A stretch of 63,141 nt of DNA from Pseudomonadota bacterium (GCA_016702545.1 JADJDT010000025.1:1-63141); one strand, 5' to 3'. Numbered from the stretch's first letter, positions 18,765 through 27,400 are shown. The notes: generated by a model not told the origin, from the letters alone. Numbers and translations: made by a program.

Positions 18765-20549
18765 TCACGATGCCCCGTCCTCGGCTTCGTCGCCCTTCTC
18801 CAGGTAGCGAAAAATCGTGCGGGGGTCGACGTCCAACTGCCGCGCGGTTTGCGTGCGATTGCCGCCGTTACGGGCCAGCACCTCCGCGACGTACTGGCGG
18901 GCATAGTCCTCTTTGGCCTGGGCCAGCGGCACGACCGGCGGCAGGTCCTCCGGCTTGAGATCGAGATCGAGCGCCGACAGCAAGGGCTTGTCGCTGAGGA
19001 CCACCGCCCGCTTGAGGTGATTCTCGAGCTGGCGAATGTTGCCGGGCCAGCCGTAGCGGCGGACCGCCACCGCAGCATCGGCCGAGAGCCCGCGCACCTT
19101 GCTCCCCAGCTCGTCGGCGTAGCGATCGAGCAGGTACTTGGCGATCAGCGTGACATCGTCGCCGCGCTCGCGCAAAGGTGGCAGGTGCAGGTTGATGACG
19201 TTGATGCGGTAGTAGAGGTCCTCGCGGAAGGCGCCGGCTGCGACCTCCTGCTGCAGGTTGCGGTTGGTGGCTGCGACGACGCGGATGTCGACCGGTTCGG
19301 GGCGCGTCTCGCCGACGCGCACGACCGCCTTGTCCTGCAGCACGCGCAGCAGCTTGACCTGCAGCGCCAAGGGCAGCTCGCCGATCTCGTCGAGGAAGAG
19401 CGTGCCGCCGTCCGCGGCGTGGAACTTGCCTCGCCGGTGGGCCACCGCGCCGGTGAAGGCACCCTTGGCGTGACCGAAGAGCTCGCTCTCGATCAGGTGC
19501 TCCGGAATCGCGCCGCAGTTGATCGAGACGAAGGGGCCGCGTCGTCGCGGTGAGCGCTCGTGCAACTCGAGCGCGATCAGCTCCTTCCCAGTGCCGGTCT
19601 CGCCGGTGATCAGCACCGAGATGTCGGTCGGGGCCACCTTCTCCACGCGGCGAAACATGTCGCGCATGGCGTCGCAGGCGCCGATCACCCGACCGAAGCG
19701 CAGGGCGTCGAGGCGCTGCTTGAGCTGCTGGCGATCGAGCTGCAGCGAATTGATCAGCAGCGCGTTCTTGACGATCAGCGAGGCATGCGCGGCGAAGCCG
19801 TTGAGCAGGTCGAGCGTGGTGCGATCGAAGCCCTGCAGCACGCTGTTGTTGCCGAGATAGATCAACCCGAGCAGGGTGTCCTGGTCGACGAGCGGCACGC
19901 ACAACACCGAGGCGAGCTGTAGGCGCAACACCGATCGTGCCGCGCCGAGCTCGGCATCCTGCTGCACGTCGCTGACCAGCAGGGGCTGTCGCGTGCGGAC
20001 GACGCGGGCGATGATCGAGTCGCTGAGCTGGTCGAGTGCGTCGTCGATCGACTCCTGCTCGACGTTGCGTGCCACGCTGATGCGTGGCACCTCGCCATCG
20101 AGCAGCACCAGGAAGGCGCGCTGCGCGTGGGTTACGGCGATGACCGCGTCGAGCAGCGCGTCGAGCAGCTCGGGCAGCTCGTACTGTCGCAACAAGCGAC
20201 TCGAGAACTCGAAGAAGCGGCGATAGAGCGCGCCGCTGTCGCCGCTCGGCGGGGGTGAGGGCTCGTCGTGCAGCCCGAAGACCAGCTCACTGCCGCCGAT
20301 GCGGAGGCGATCGCCGTGGCGCAGCTCGTGGTGTGAGCGGCGCTTGCCGGCCACCCAGAGCTCGGACTTGCCGATGGCGGAGATCTCGTAGGCGCGGCCG
20401 TCGCAGCGCAGGTGGCAATGGGTCTCGGCGAGCGCCGGATCGCCGACCACCACGTCGCAGGCCGCCGCGCGGCCGACCGAGGTCACGTTGCGGTGCAGTG
20501 GGTGGACGGTGCTGGCGCCGTCGGGAAGGATCACGCGTAGGGTGGCCAT
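18765..20549 (-). CDS. FHA-GAF sigma-54-dependent transcriptional activator
   Basis: 594 residues. A start ATG at 20549 follows a GAGGAG ribosome-binding site. The N-terminal FHA domain (about 1-95) has VGRAAACDVVVGDPALAETHC. A GAF domain (about 125-270) follows. The AAA+ domain (about 285-515) has Walker A GETGTGKE, the sigma-54-contacting GAFTGA loop, Walker B GGTLFLDEIGE and a WPGNIRQLENHL sensor. The C-terminal Fis-type helix-turn-helix (about 545-590) reads NGGNRTQTARQLDVDPRTIFRYL. FHA domains bind phospho-Thr, so input probably comes from a Ser/Thr kinase; one is encoded two genes upstream in the same operon. Confidence 0.93.
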   Translation of the reverse strand: MATLRVILPDGASTVHPLHRNVTSVGRAAACDVVVGDPALAETHCHLRCDGRAYEISAIGKSELWVAGKRRSHHELRHGDRLRIGGSELVFGLHDEPSPPPSGDSGALYRRFFEFSSRLLRQYELPELLDALLDAVIAVTHAQRAFLVLLDGEVPRISVARNVEQESIDDALDQLSDSIIARVVRTRQPLLVSDVQQDAELGAARSVLRLQLASVLCVPLVDQDTLLGLIYLGNNSVLQGFDRTTLDLLNGFAAHASLIVKNALLINSLQLDRQQLKQRLDALRFGRVIGACDAMRDMFRRVEKVAPTDISVLITGETGTGKELIALELHERSPRRRGPFVSINCGAIPEHLIESELFGHAKGAFTGAVAHRRGKFHAADGGTLFLDEIGELPLALQVKLLRVLQDKAVVRVGETRPEPVDIRVVAATNRNLQQEVAAGAFREDLYYRINVINLHLPPLRERGDDVTLIAKYLLDRYADELGSKVRGLSADAAVAVRRYGWPGNIRQLENHLKRAVVLSDKPLLSALDLDLKPEDLPPVVPLAQAKEDYARQYVAEVLARNGGNRTQTARQLDVDPRTIFRYLEKGDEAEDGAS

Positions 20550-20562
20550 CGCAGCTCCTCGA

Positions 20563-21651
20563 TCAATATGACCACTGCAGCCCCAGGCCGCCCGGGCTGC
20601 CCGTCAGCGCCGGCAGCCTTCGCGGCGGCGCTGGGGGCTGGCGCCGGGTCACCGCCGGGGGGGACAAGGGTGCCTCCTCCGCGAGGACGACCTCGCGGCG
20701 GTGAAAGACCAGCGCGTCGACGATGCCGGCGACGACGGCGGCCCAGAACACCGCGCCGGTCGCGACCTGCAGCACATTCAGCGCGCGCGCGCGGTCAAGC
20801 TCGTCGGCGGGTGGACGACTGTCGGGGTAGCGCAGGCGCAAGGTCAGCGCCGCGCCCAGCGAGGCGCCGCCCAGCACCGCCTGCGTCGCCAGCAGCGCCA
20901 GACCCTTGCCGCGTTGGTGGTTCTGGAACTGGCCGGCGCCGAAGGGGACGAAGTTGATCCACAGCGCGTGGTGCTCGACGCGCGGGCAGCTTCGCGCGCC
21001 GCCTGGTGCCTGCGACGGGGTCTCGGAGGCGGCGGGGCGCTGCGCCAGGCGATTACGCTCCTGGACGCGCTGCCGTTCGGCGACCTCGCGCAGCAGCAGC
21101 GCATTGCGGCGCTTGACCTCTTCGAAGAGATCGACCGCCACGGGAGGGTCCACCAGCGGGTCGAGCTGGTAGCTCGGCTGCTCGACGAGAATGGCGAGGA
21201 AGGATTGCTCGGCGCGCGCACGGTCGCGGGCGAAGACGTAGCTCACACCGAGCATCTTGTGGGCCTCGAGGTAATCCGCGGCCGTGGCCAGTCGGTTGCT
21301 CGGATAGACCAGCGGTTGCAGCAAGGCGACCGTTTGTTCGTAACGCCCCTGAACGTAGGCCGCCTGGGCCTCGGCGAGCTGATCGCGCGGCGCCGCAGGT
21401 TGGGCCGCGGCGCGGGCGGCGCCCAGCAGCAGCAGCGCGGTGCTCAGCATCGTACTCAGTACAGCGCACCGGAGGAAGGTGACCACCTCGCTCGTTCTGA
21501 ACGCCGATGGGCAGCGTTGCGCCTCCTGGAAATACCACGAGTATTTCGGCGTCGGCGCGCCTTGCCCTCGGCGCCCAGCCCTTCGCGGGCTGATCACCTT
21601 CCTCCGGTACGCGGTACTAAGCGAAGGACGCAGGCGCGGCACGCGATCCAT
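20563..21651 (-). CDS. TPR-type protein with C-terminal membrane segments; N-terminus built on a palindromic element
   Basis: 362 codons from ATG 21651, which overlaps the kinase stop as TAATG. The first ~65 codons are almost entirely palindromic element copy 2. A natural signal peptide, MLSTALLLLGAARAAAQ, begins at ATG 21450, so either start may be used. The mature part has a TPR-like region (AEAQAAYVQGRYEQTVALLQPLV ... ARAEQSFLAILVEQPSYQLDP) and a conserved-looking INFVPFGAGQFQNHQRGKG motif. Two hydrophobic segments (GLALLATQAVLGGASLGAAL and VATGAVFWAAVVAGIVDALVF) follow. It is probably an envelope partner of the kinase-FHA pathway. Function is not known. Confidence 0.7.
   Translation of the reverse strand: MDRVPRLRPSLSTAYRRKVISPRRAGRRGQGAPTPKYSWYFQEAQRCPSAFRTSEVVTFLRCAVLSTMLSTALLLLGAARAAAQPAAPRDQLAEAQAAYVQGRYEQTVALLQPLVYPSNRLATAADYLEAHKMLGVSYVFARDRARAEQSFLAILVEQPSYQLDPLVDPPVAVDLFEEVKRRNALLLREVAERQRVQERNRLAQRPAASETPSQAPGGARSCPRVEHHALWINFVPFGAGQFQNHQRGKGLALLATQAVLGGASLGAALTLRLRYPDSRPPADELDRARALNVLQVATGAVFWAAVVAGIVDALVFHRREVVLAEEAPLSPPAVTRRQPPAPPRRLPALTGSPGGLGLQWSY
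21455..21621. repeat. Palindromic element copy 2 (about 167 bp) in the 5' part of the TPR gene
   Basis: The terminal inverted repeats share CTYAGTAC-GCG-ACCGGAGG and AAGGTGA over about 27 bp. The core on the plus strand reads GCGTTGC, CTCCT, the perfect hairpin GAAATAC-CACGA-GTATTTC at 21529-21547, and GCGCCTTGCCC. In the gene's own frame it encodes GQGAPTPKYSWYFQEAQRCP with no stop. The core is closely similar to copy 1, whereas the terminal repeats are entirely different. Confidence 0.75.
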
Positions 21652-23579
21652 TAGAGCGGTCTCGGGGTCATCGTCACCTCGGACGTCGTGTTGGCGCGTA
21701 CGGTCACCGTGCGTTGCTCGGTCAGGTAGCCGTCGGCGCTGGTGGTCACCTGGACCTGAGTGCGCCCGTCGTCAGCATACGATGGAATCGGGACCTCGAT
21801 CGCCTGGCCCGGTCGCGCCGCGACGGCGCCGATGACCACCGTTGCGCCCGGGGGCAGCGGCTCCAGGGACACAATCACGCGCGCGGGCTTCCAGGGCAAG
21901 CGCACGCGCAGCGGTTGACCACGCCAGTGGGCGTCGAGTTGGATCGTCTGCTCGAAGCAGCAGGCCTCGTTGCGGAAGGTCAGCGTCACCGGCGTGAAGG
22001 GCAGATCGAGGTAGCGCAGGTCGGGACCGTAGGGACCGATCTCCCGGCCGTCGACCCAGATGGTGATCGCCTTGGGCGTCGGCACGATTTCGACGCGGCG
22101 CAGCGTGCGCCCTGGGCTGGGCTGTCCGAGCGCGGGGCGGCGTGGATGGGTCGTCAGCAGAGCGGGCCGCGCGTCGGGCGCTGGCGCGGGAGCTTGCCCG
22201 GCGGTCCAGGCACCGACCTGGGCCGCAGGCGCGGCGCTGCCGCGGCCCACGCTGCCAGCCGGGGTCGCGGCGGGTGCGCTCGCCGGCGCGGTGGCCGAAG
22301 CGGCGCGTTGCCGCTCGGGCGCTCGAGGGCGGGCAGTCCGGGGCCCCGGCGATCGGTCCGCTACCGTCCGTGCGGCCGGCTGCGGCGGGTCGGGCGCGCG
22401 CTGCGCCAGCACCGCGTAGGCCAGCCCACCGAGCCCGAGGATCCCGACCAGGACGGCGCCGGTGCGCAGCCAGCGTCTGCGGGCCGAGAGCCGCGCGATC
22501 AGCGCCAGCGCCTCGCGATGCTCGGGATCGGCGCTGAGCAGCCGATCGAGCTGCTGTAGGGCGCGGGCGTGCTGCCCCTGCTGCAGGTGACGCCGCGCGT
22601 GGGTCAGCAGGGCCGGCACGATCCGCTGCGGCAGCTTGGTGGAGAAGCCCTCGGGATCGGCGAAGTAGGCGGTCAGCTCGGCCTGCACATCCTCGAGGCC
22701 CACGGCGCGCACGAAGGCGCGTAGATCGTCGGCCAGCGCGACCACGCTCGGGTAGCGCGCTTCCGGATCGCGCGCCAACGCGTGGCGAAGGATCGCGCCG
22801 AGCTGGGCGTCGACGCGTGGGTTGGCCGCCTCGGGGGGCGGAAAGTGGCCCTCGGCGATCCGCCGCAGCACCTCCTGCGCGTTGCTGCCGGCGAAGGGCA
22901 GCTGCGCCGTGGCGAGCTGATAGAGCAGCGTGCCGACGCTGAAGACGTCGGACCGGTAGTCGACGCGCCCCCCGGTGACGAGCTCGGGTGACATATAGGC
23001 GGGTGAGCCGATCAGCTGGCCCGTCACGGTCAGCTTGGCCAACTCGACCATCTGGGCGATGCCGAAGTCGGTCAGCTTCACCCGGCCATCGCGCCGGATC
23101 ATGATGTTCTCTGGCTTGATGTCGCGATGAATGACCGACAGGCCGTGGGCGTGTGCCAAGGCCGCGCAGATCTCGATCACGATCAGGGCGGCCAGCTCGG
23201 GATGCGAGACCGGGTGCGCGGCGACGAACTGCTTCAGCGTCTGGCCGTGGATGAACTCGGTGACGATGAAGCTCTCGGCCGAGTCGGTGCCCGAGTAGTC
23301 GTAGATCTCGATGATGTTCTCATGGCGCAGGCGCGCCACGGCCTGGGCCTCGCGCTGGAAGCGCTCCTTGGCCTCCTGCTCCTTGGCCATGTGCGGGTGC
23401 AGCACCTTGACCGCCACCTCGCGGTTGAGCTGCGTGTCACGGCCGCGGAACACGACGGCCATGCCGCCGTGCCCGACCTCTTCGAGCAACTCGTACTTCT
23501 GCAGCCGCCGGCCGGCGCTGAGCAGCGGATCGCTCATCGCGGCGTCTGGACCGGGTGAGGGCCGGCGCATGCCGCCCAT
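21651..23579 (-). CDS. Ser/Thr protein kinase with PEGA-like periplasmic domain
   Basis: About 642 residues (ATG at 23537, MSDPLL, is a possible internal start). The kinase domain has VGHGGMA, VAVK Lys58, HRDIKPEN at 151-158, DFG at 171-173 and SPEL, and appears active. A TPR-like helical pair follows (THARRHLQQGQHARALQQLDRLL). One membrane helix (AVLVGILGLGGLAYAVLAQ) precedes a Pro/Ala-rich spacer and a PEGA-like end (LEPLPPGATVVIGAVAARPGQAIEVPI ... ADGYLTEQRTVTV). It heads the operon with the TPR protein, the FHA sigma-54 activator and two lipoproteins, and is a plausible source of phosphorylation for the FHA regulator. Confidence 0.88.
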   Translation of the reverse strand: MGGMRRPSPGPDAAMSDPLLSAGRRLQKYELLEEVGHGGMAVVFRGRDTQLNREVAVKVLHPHMAKEQEAKERFQREAQAVARLRHENIIEIYDYSGTDSAESFIVTEFIHGQTLKQFVAAHPVSHPELAALIVIEICAALAHAHGLSVIHRDIKPENIMIRRDGRVKLTDFGIAQMVELAKLTVTGQLIGSPAYMSPELVTGGRVDYRSDVFSVGTLLYQLATAQLPFAGSNAQEVLRRIAEGHFPPPEAANPRVDAQLGAILRHALARDPEARYPSVVALADDLRAFVRAVGLEDVQAELTAYFADPEGFSTKLPQRIVPALLTHARRHLQQGQHARALQQLDRLLSADPEHREALALIARLSARRRWLRTGAVLVGILGLGGLAYAVLAQRAPDPPQPAARTVADRSPGPRTARPRAPERQRAASATAPASAPAATPAGSVGRGSAAPAAQVGAWTAGQAPAPAPDARPALLTTHPRRPALGQPSPGRTLRRVEIVPTPKAITIWVDGREIGPYGPDLRYLDLPFTPVTLTFRNEACCFEQTIQLDAHWRGQPLRVRLPWKPARVIVSLEPLPPGATVVIGAVAARPGQAIEVPIPSYADDGRTQVQVTTSADGYLTEQRTVTVRANTTSEVTMTPRPL

Positions 23580-23604
23580 GGAGTCGTTCGCTTTGACATT
23601 ACCC

Positions 23605-23633
23605 TTGACGGCGTTGGTCGTGGCGTCTAATTA
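23605..23633 (+). promoter_or_regulatory. Sigma-70-type promoter of tRNA-Val
   Basis: TTGACG at 23605-23610 and TAATTA at 23628-23633 are separated by 17 bases. The predicted start, near 23640, is just before the tRNA 5' end at 23646. A second TTGACA lies at 23593-23598. Confidence 0.75.
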
Positions 23634-23645
23634 ACCCAACGGGAC

Positions 23646-23720
<75 letters not shown>

Positions 23721-23873
23721 CGGCTGGCCCAACACGGCCCGCCGGGGGGCGTTGTCCGCGGACCGCGCCCAGCACCCCGCGTAGGCCCGTGCGCGCAGCT
23801 GGGGCCGGCGCGCGCAGGTGGCGGGCGCGCCCGCAGCGTGCGATCTTCTGCGCGGCTCGGGCCGCGCACTGCT

Positions 23874-23942
23874 TGATGCCGCTGCGGAAGGCTGCTTGCC
23901 GCCGCTACGGAAGGCCGCCTGACGCCGCTACGGAAGGCCATC
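23874..23942 (+). repeat. Triplicated block carrying the thrS ribosome-binding site
   Basis: There are three imperfect 22-24 base units of the type TGACGCCGCTACGGAAGGCC directly before the thrS ATG. Every unit contains GGAAGG; in the last unit it lies five bases from the start codon and serves as the Shine-Dalgarno sequence. The other two copies have no start codon at a useful distance. Confidence 0.75.
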
Positions 23943-25760
23943 ATGAACCCAGCGCAGCCCCCCCTCGCCGGACAGCAGTCGGCCGAACAGCCCCCCGCCG
24001 AAGAGCAGTCGGCCGAAAGGCCCGCCGCGCAGCTGAGTGACCTCGACCGGCTGCGTCACAGCGCCGCGCACGTGATGGCCGACGCGGTCAAGCGGCTGTT
24101 CCCCGCCGCCAAGGTCACGATCGGCCCGCCGATCGAGCAGGGCTTCTACTACGACTTCGACGTGCCCGAGCCCTTCACCGACGCCGACCTCGCGCGGATC
24201 GAGCAGGAGATGGGGACGATCATCGCCGCCGACCACCCCTTCGAGCTGCGTGAGGTGGCGCGCGACGAGGCGCACCGCTTGTTTGCGTCGCTCGGCGAGG
24301 ACTACAAGCTCGAGCTGCTGGACGCGATTCCGGCCGGGCAGCCGGTGACCGTCTGTCAACACGGCGCCTTCGTCGACCTCTGTCGGGGGGGCCACGTCGC
24401 CAGCACAGGTCTGCTCAAGGCGGTCAAGCTGACCGGCGTGGCCGGCGCCTACTGGCGCGGCGACGAGCACAACAAGATGCTGCAGCGCATCTACGGCACG
24501 GCCTTCTTCGAGCCTGCCGAGCTCGAGCGTCACCTGGCGTTGCTCGAAGAGGCCAAGCGTCGCGATCACCGGCGACTAGGCCGCGAGCTGGACCTCTTCA
24601 GCATCAACGAGACCATCGGGCCCGGCCTGGTGCTGTGGCACCCGCGTGGAGCGCTGGTGCGCCACCAACTCGAAACCTTCTGGCGGCAGGAACACCTGGC
24701 GGCCGGCTATCAGCTCGTCTACACGCCGCACCTCGCCCGCGAGACGCTGTGGCGCCAGAGCGGTCACCTCGACTTCTATTCTGAGAATATGTACGCGGGG
24801 ATGGATATCGATGGCCAGCAGTATCTGGTCAAGCCGATGAACTGCCCCTTCCACGTGATGATCTACAAGCACGCGTTGCGCTCCTACCGCGAGCTGCCGC
24901 TGCGTTGGGCCGAGCTGGGCACCGTCTATCGCTACGAACGGACGGGCGTGCTGCACGGCCTGTTCCGGGTGCGCGGCTTCACCCAGGACGACGCCCACCT
25001 CTATGTGCGGCGCGACCAGCTGGCGCAGGAGATCGATCGCGTGATCGACTTTTGTCTGAGGATGCTGCGCGCCTTTGGCTTCCAAGAGTTCGAGCTCTAC
25101 CTGAGCACGCGTCCGGCGCACTTCGTCGGCACGGCCGAGGAGTGGGACGAGGCCGAGGGGATCCTGCGTCGCTCGCTCGAGGCGAGTGGGGTGCCGTTCC
25201 AGGTCGACCGCGGGGGCGGCGTGTTCTACGGGCCAAAGATCGACCTCAAGATCAAGGACAGCCTGGGTCGCCGCTGGCAGTGCTCGACGGTCCAGGTCGA
25301 TTTCCAGCTGCCTGAGCGCTTCGACATGACCTACGTCGGCGAGGACGGCGGCCGGCAACATCGCCCGATCATGATCCACCGGGCGCTGCTGGGCTCCATC
25401 GAGCGCTTCTTCGGCATCCTGGTCGAGCACTATGGCGGTGCCTTTCCGGTCTGGATGGCGCCGGTGCAGGCGACGGTGCTCAACGTCAACGGCGCCCAGG
25501 CCGCCTACGCCGCCGAGGTGCGCGACGCGCTGCGAGCGGCTGGTTTGCGCGCCGAGGCCGACCTGCGCAACGAGAAGCTCGGCGCCAAGATCCGCGACGC
25601 GCAGCTGCAGAAGGTGCCGTACATGCTCGTCGTGGGTGACCGCGAGGCGAGCGCCGGACTGGTGGCGCCCCGGCCGCGACAGGGCCAGGCGCTGCCGGCG
25701 CAGCCACTCGCAGAATTCGTTGACAAGTTACGCCTGGAGGGGCAGATTCCCCGCGCCTGA
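23943..25760 (+). CDS. thrS: Threonyl-tRNA synthetase, without TGS domain
   Basis: 605 residues. It charges tRNA-Thr with threonine. The editing domain has HSAAH (H39, H43) and DLCRGGH. The class II core has the zinc Cys in MNCPFHVMIY, RYERTGVLHGLFRVRGFTQDDAH (motif 2), a conserved dimer region, and the IHRALLGSIERFFGIL motif 3. The C-terminal anticodon-binding domain contains VWMAPVQATVLNV and GDREASAGLVAPRPR. The N-terminus begins with about 33 low-complexity residues in place of the usual 60-residue TGS domain. The ATG at 23943 has GGAAGG five bases upstream. It heads the thrS-rpmI-rplT run. infC, normally between thrS and rpmI, is absent. Confidence 0.96.
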   Translation: MNPAQPPLAGQQSAEQPPAEEQSAERPAAQLSDLDRLRHSAAHVMADAVKRLFPAAKVTIGPPIEQGFYYDFDVPEPFTDADLARIEQEMGTIIAADHPFELREVARDEAHRLFASLGEDYKLELLDAIPAGQPVTVCQHGAFVDLCRGGHVASTGLLKAVKLTGVAGAYWRGDEHNKMLQRIYGTAFFEPAELERHLALLEEAKRRDHRRLGRELDLFSINETIGPGLVLWHPRGALVRHQLETFWRQEHLAAGYQLVYTPHLARETLWRQSGHLDFYSENMYAGMDIDGQQYLVKPMNCPFHVMIYKHALRSYRELPLRWAELGTVYRYERTGVLHGLFRVRGFTQDDAHLYVRRDQLAQEIDRVIDFCLRMLRAFGFQEFELYLSTRPAHFVGTAEEWDEAEGILRRSLEASGVPFQVDRGGGVFYGPKIDLKIKDSLGRRWQCSTVQVDFQLPERFDMTYVGEDGGRQHRPIMIHRALLGSIERFFGILVEHYGGAFPVWMAPVQATVLNVNGAQAAYAAEVRDALRAAGLRAEADLRNEKLGAKIRDAQLQKVPYMLVVGDREASAGLVAPRPRQGQALPAQPLAEFVDKLRLEGQIPRA

Positions 25761-25784
25761 GAGTGGGCGGAGTGAGTGAGCGTC

Positions 25785-25991
25785 ATGCCAAAAATCAAGA
25801 TGAAGTCCAATAGCGGGGCGAAGAAGCGCTTCCGCTTCACGGCTACGGGCAAGGTCAAGCACAAGCGGGCCTTCCGGAGCCACATCCTCACCAAGAAGTC
25901 GACCAAGCGTAAGCGGCACCTGCGCGGCAACGGGATCATCTCCGCTTCCGACACCGCCAAGGTCGTTCGCATGTTGCCGTACGGCAGCTAG
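25785..25991 (+). CDS. rpmI: 50S ribosomal protein L35
   Basis: 68 residues, starting MPKIKMKSNSGAKKRFRFTA, with RHLRGNGIISASDTAKVVRMLPYG at the end; full length and canonical. The start ATG at 25785 is preceded by gggcggagtgagtgagcg. It lies 24 bases after thrS and 14 before rplT and is probably co-transcribed with both. Confidence 0.97.
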   Translation: MPKIKMKSNSGAKKRFRFTATGKVKHKRAFRSHILTKKSTKRKRHLRGNGIISASDTAKVVRMLPYGS

Positions 25992-26005
25992 TCAGGAGCC
26001 TCGCG

Positions 26006-26359
26006 ATGCCAAGAGCCAAACGAGGGGTCAAGGCGCGTCGTCGCCGCAATCGCATCCTCAAGGCGGCGAAGGGTTTTGTGGGCGCGCGCCGGCGCGTCTA
26101 CCGCCAGGCGGTGATGACGGTCAAGCGCGCATGGCGTTATGAGTACCGCGATCGTCGCGTGAAGAAGCGCGAGTTCCGTCGGCTCTGGATCGTCCGCATC
26201 AACGCGGCCGCACGCAGCCTCGGCATGAGCTACAGCCGGTTGATGGGCATGCTCGGTGCTGCCGGGGTCGAGCTGGACCGCCGCGTGCTGTCCGAGCTCG
26301 CCGTCGCCGATCCGGCCACCTTCGCCCAGATCGTCGACTCCGTTCGGGCGCGCGCCTGA
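26006..26359 (+). CDS. rplT: 50S ribosomal protein L20
   Basis: 117 residues, MPRAKRGVKARRRRNRILKA to the usual C-terminal helical region (LGMSYSRLMGMLGAAGVELDRRVLSELA). L20 binds 23S rRNA early in 50S assembly and in other bacteria autoregulates this operon. GGAG lies about eight bases before the ATG. pheS and pheT, which often follow, are missing here; the next gene is ihfA. Confidence 0.97.
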   Translation: MPRAKRGVKARRRRNRILKAAKGFVGARRRVYRQAVMTVKRAWRYEYRDRRVKKREFRRLWIVRINAAARSLGMSYSRLMGMLGAAGVELDRRVLSELAVADPATFAQIVDSVRARA

Positions 26360-26381
26360 GGCGCCACGGGCACCCACCAGC

Positions 26382-26411
26382 CTGGCCACGGGCACCCGCC
26401 AGCGTGGCCAG
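26382..26411 (+). terminator. Hairpin after rplT
   Basis: CTGGCCAC at 26382-26389 pairs perfectly with GTGGCCAG at 26404-26411. The surrounding sequence is a direct repeat of the type gccacgggcaccc. No U tract follows, so termination at this site would be weak or Rho-assisted. Confidence 0.35.
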
Positions 26412-26626
26412 CGGTGTCACGACGCGTTGGGGGGGGCACGCAGCCGCCTTAGATTGACAGCCCCCAACCATCTAGATCATTCTGTCGGTGCTCCTCCGTT
26501 TCGGCAGCTCAAGCTGACGGCAGCGCTGGTCGCTGCCGACGGTGCTGGCGCGACCGGCGGTGGTGGTCGGCCCCGATGGGTGTGGATGCCACGGCATCCG
26601 TGGATGCCACGGTGGACGCTGCGAGG

Positions 26627-26653
26627 GGCAGAGAGAGGCAGAGAGAGGCAGAG
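26627..26653 (+). repeat. Triplicated 10-bp block carrying the ihfA ribosome-binding site
   Basis: GGCAGAGAGA occurs at 26627-26636 and 26637-26646, and a third, truncated unit GGCAGAG abuts the ATG at 26654. Each unit with its neighbour offers a GAGAGG-type Shine-Dalgarno. Just upstream, GTGGATGCCACGG is also repeated (26582 and 26599 regions). This parallels the triplicated site before thrS. Confidence 0.75.
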
Positions 26654-26932
26654 ATGACGAAAGCGGACATCATCGAATCCGTCTATGAGAAGGTCGGGGG
26701 CTTCTCCAAGAAGGAGGCCGCCGATATCGTCGAGACGGTGTTCGACACGATCAAGGACCGGCTCGAGGTGGGCGAGAAGATCAAGATCTCGGGCTTTGGC
26801 AACTTCGTCGTGCGCGAGAAGAAGGCCCGGGTCGGTCGCAATCCGCAAACTGGTCAAGAGATCACCATCAGCGCGCGTCGCGTGCTGACGTTCAAGCCGA
26901 GCCAGGTGCTCAAGACGGCCTTGAACGGCTGA
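26654..26932 (+). CDS. ihfA: Integration host factor subunit alpha
   Basis: 92 residues: MTKADIIESVYEKVGGFSKK ... ISGFGNFVVREKKARVGRNPQTG ... ISARRVLTFKPSQVLK. This is the HU/IHF DNA-bending fold, with the RNPQTG beta-arm tip containing the intercalating Pro. The Ser-Ala-Arg-Arg-Val-Leu-Thr-Phe-Lys-Pro end is typical of the alpha subunit. The linkage to an adjacent MerR-family gene, near rplT, is the usual order in deltaproteobacteria, apart from missing pheST. Confidence 0.93.
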   Translation: MTKADIIESVYEKVGGFSKKEAADIVETVFDTIKDRLEVGEKIKISGFGNFVVREKKARVGRNPQTGQEITISARRVLTFKPSQVLKTALNG

Positions 26933-27001
26933 CCGCCCGGCACGATGAGCGGCTGACCGCCCATCGGGGGCGATCGCGTCGCCGCGGGGAGCCGCTACAG
27001 A

Positions 27002-27400
27002 GTGGGACGTGTGCTTGCACGCAAGGCGCGCGATGCTCGCGCGGGGAGTGAACTCTCCGCGCACGATCTCCCGGACAAGCTGCATTTCAAGATCGGTGAG
27101 GTCGCGCGCCTCGTCGGCGTCAAGCCGCACGTCCTACGGTTTTGGGAAGGCGAATTCGGCGCGCTGCGGCCCCAGAAGACCCAGACCAACCAGCGCGTCT
27201 ATCGTCGCCGCGAGGTCGAGCTGTTGCTGCTGATCAAGCGGCTGCTCTATCAAGACGGCTTCACCATTCCCGGCGCCAAGCGGCGCCTCGCCGAGCTGTC
27301 GCGCGAGACGACCCCGGCCCCGGCCGCGCTGATCGAGCTGCTGCGTCGTTTGCGCGACGAGCTGCGCGAGCTGGCGGCGCTGGCCCGTGCGGGAACCTGA
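27002..27400 (+). CDS. MerR-family transcriptional regulator
   Basis: 132 residues from GTG 27002. The winged helix-turn-helix is at about 28-100: LHFKIGEVARLVGVKPHVLRFWE, then NQRVYRRREVELLLLIKRLL. A short leucine-rich coiled coil ends the protein, without the Cys residues of metal sensors. This small MerR protein is usually found beside ihfA; its targets are not known. It is 69 bases after ihfA, probably in the same transcript. Confidence 0.88.
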   Translation: MGRVLARKARDARAGSELSAHDLPDKLHFKIGEVARLVGVKPHVLRFWEGEFGALRPQKTQTNQRVYRRREVELLLLIKRLLYQDGFTIPGAKRRLAELSRETTPAPAALIELLRRLRDELRELAALARAGT

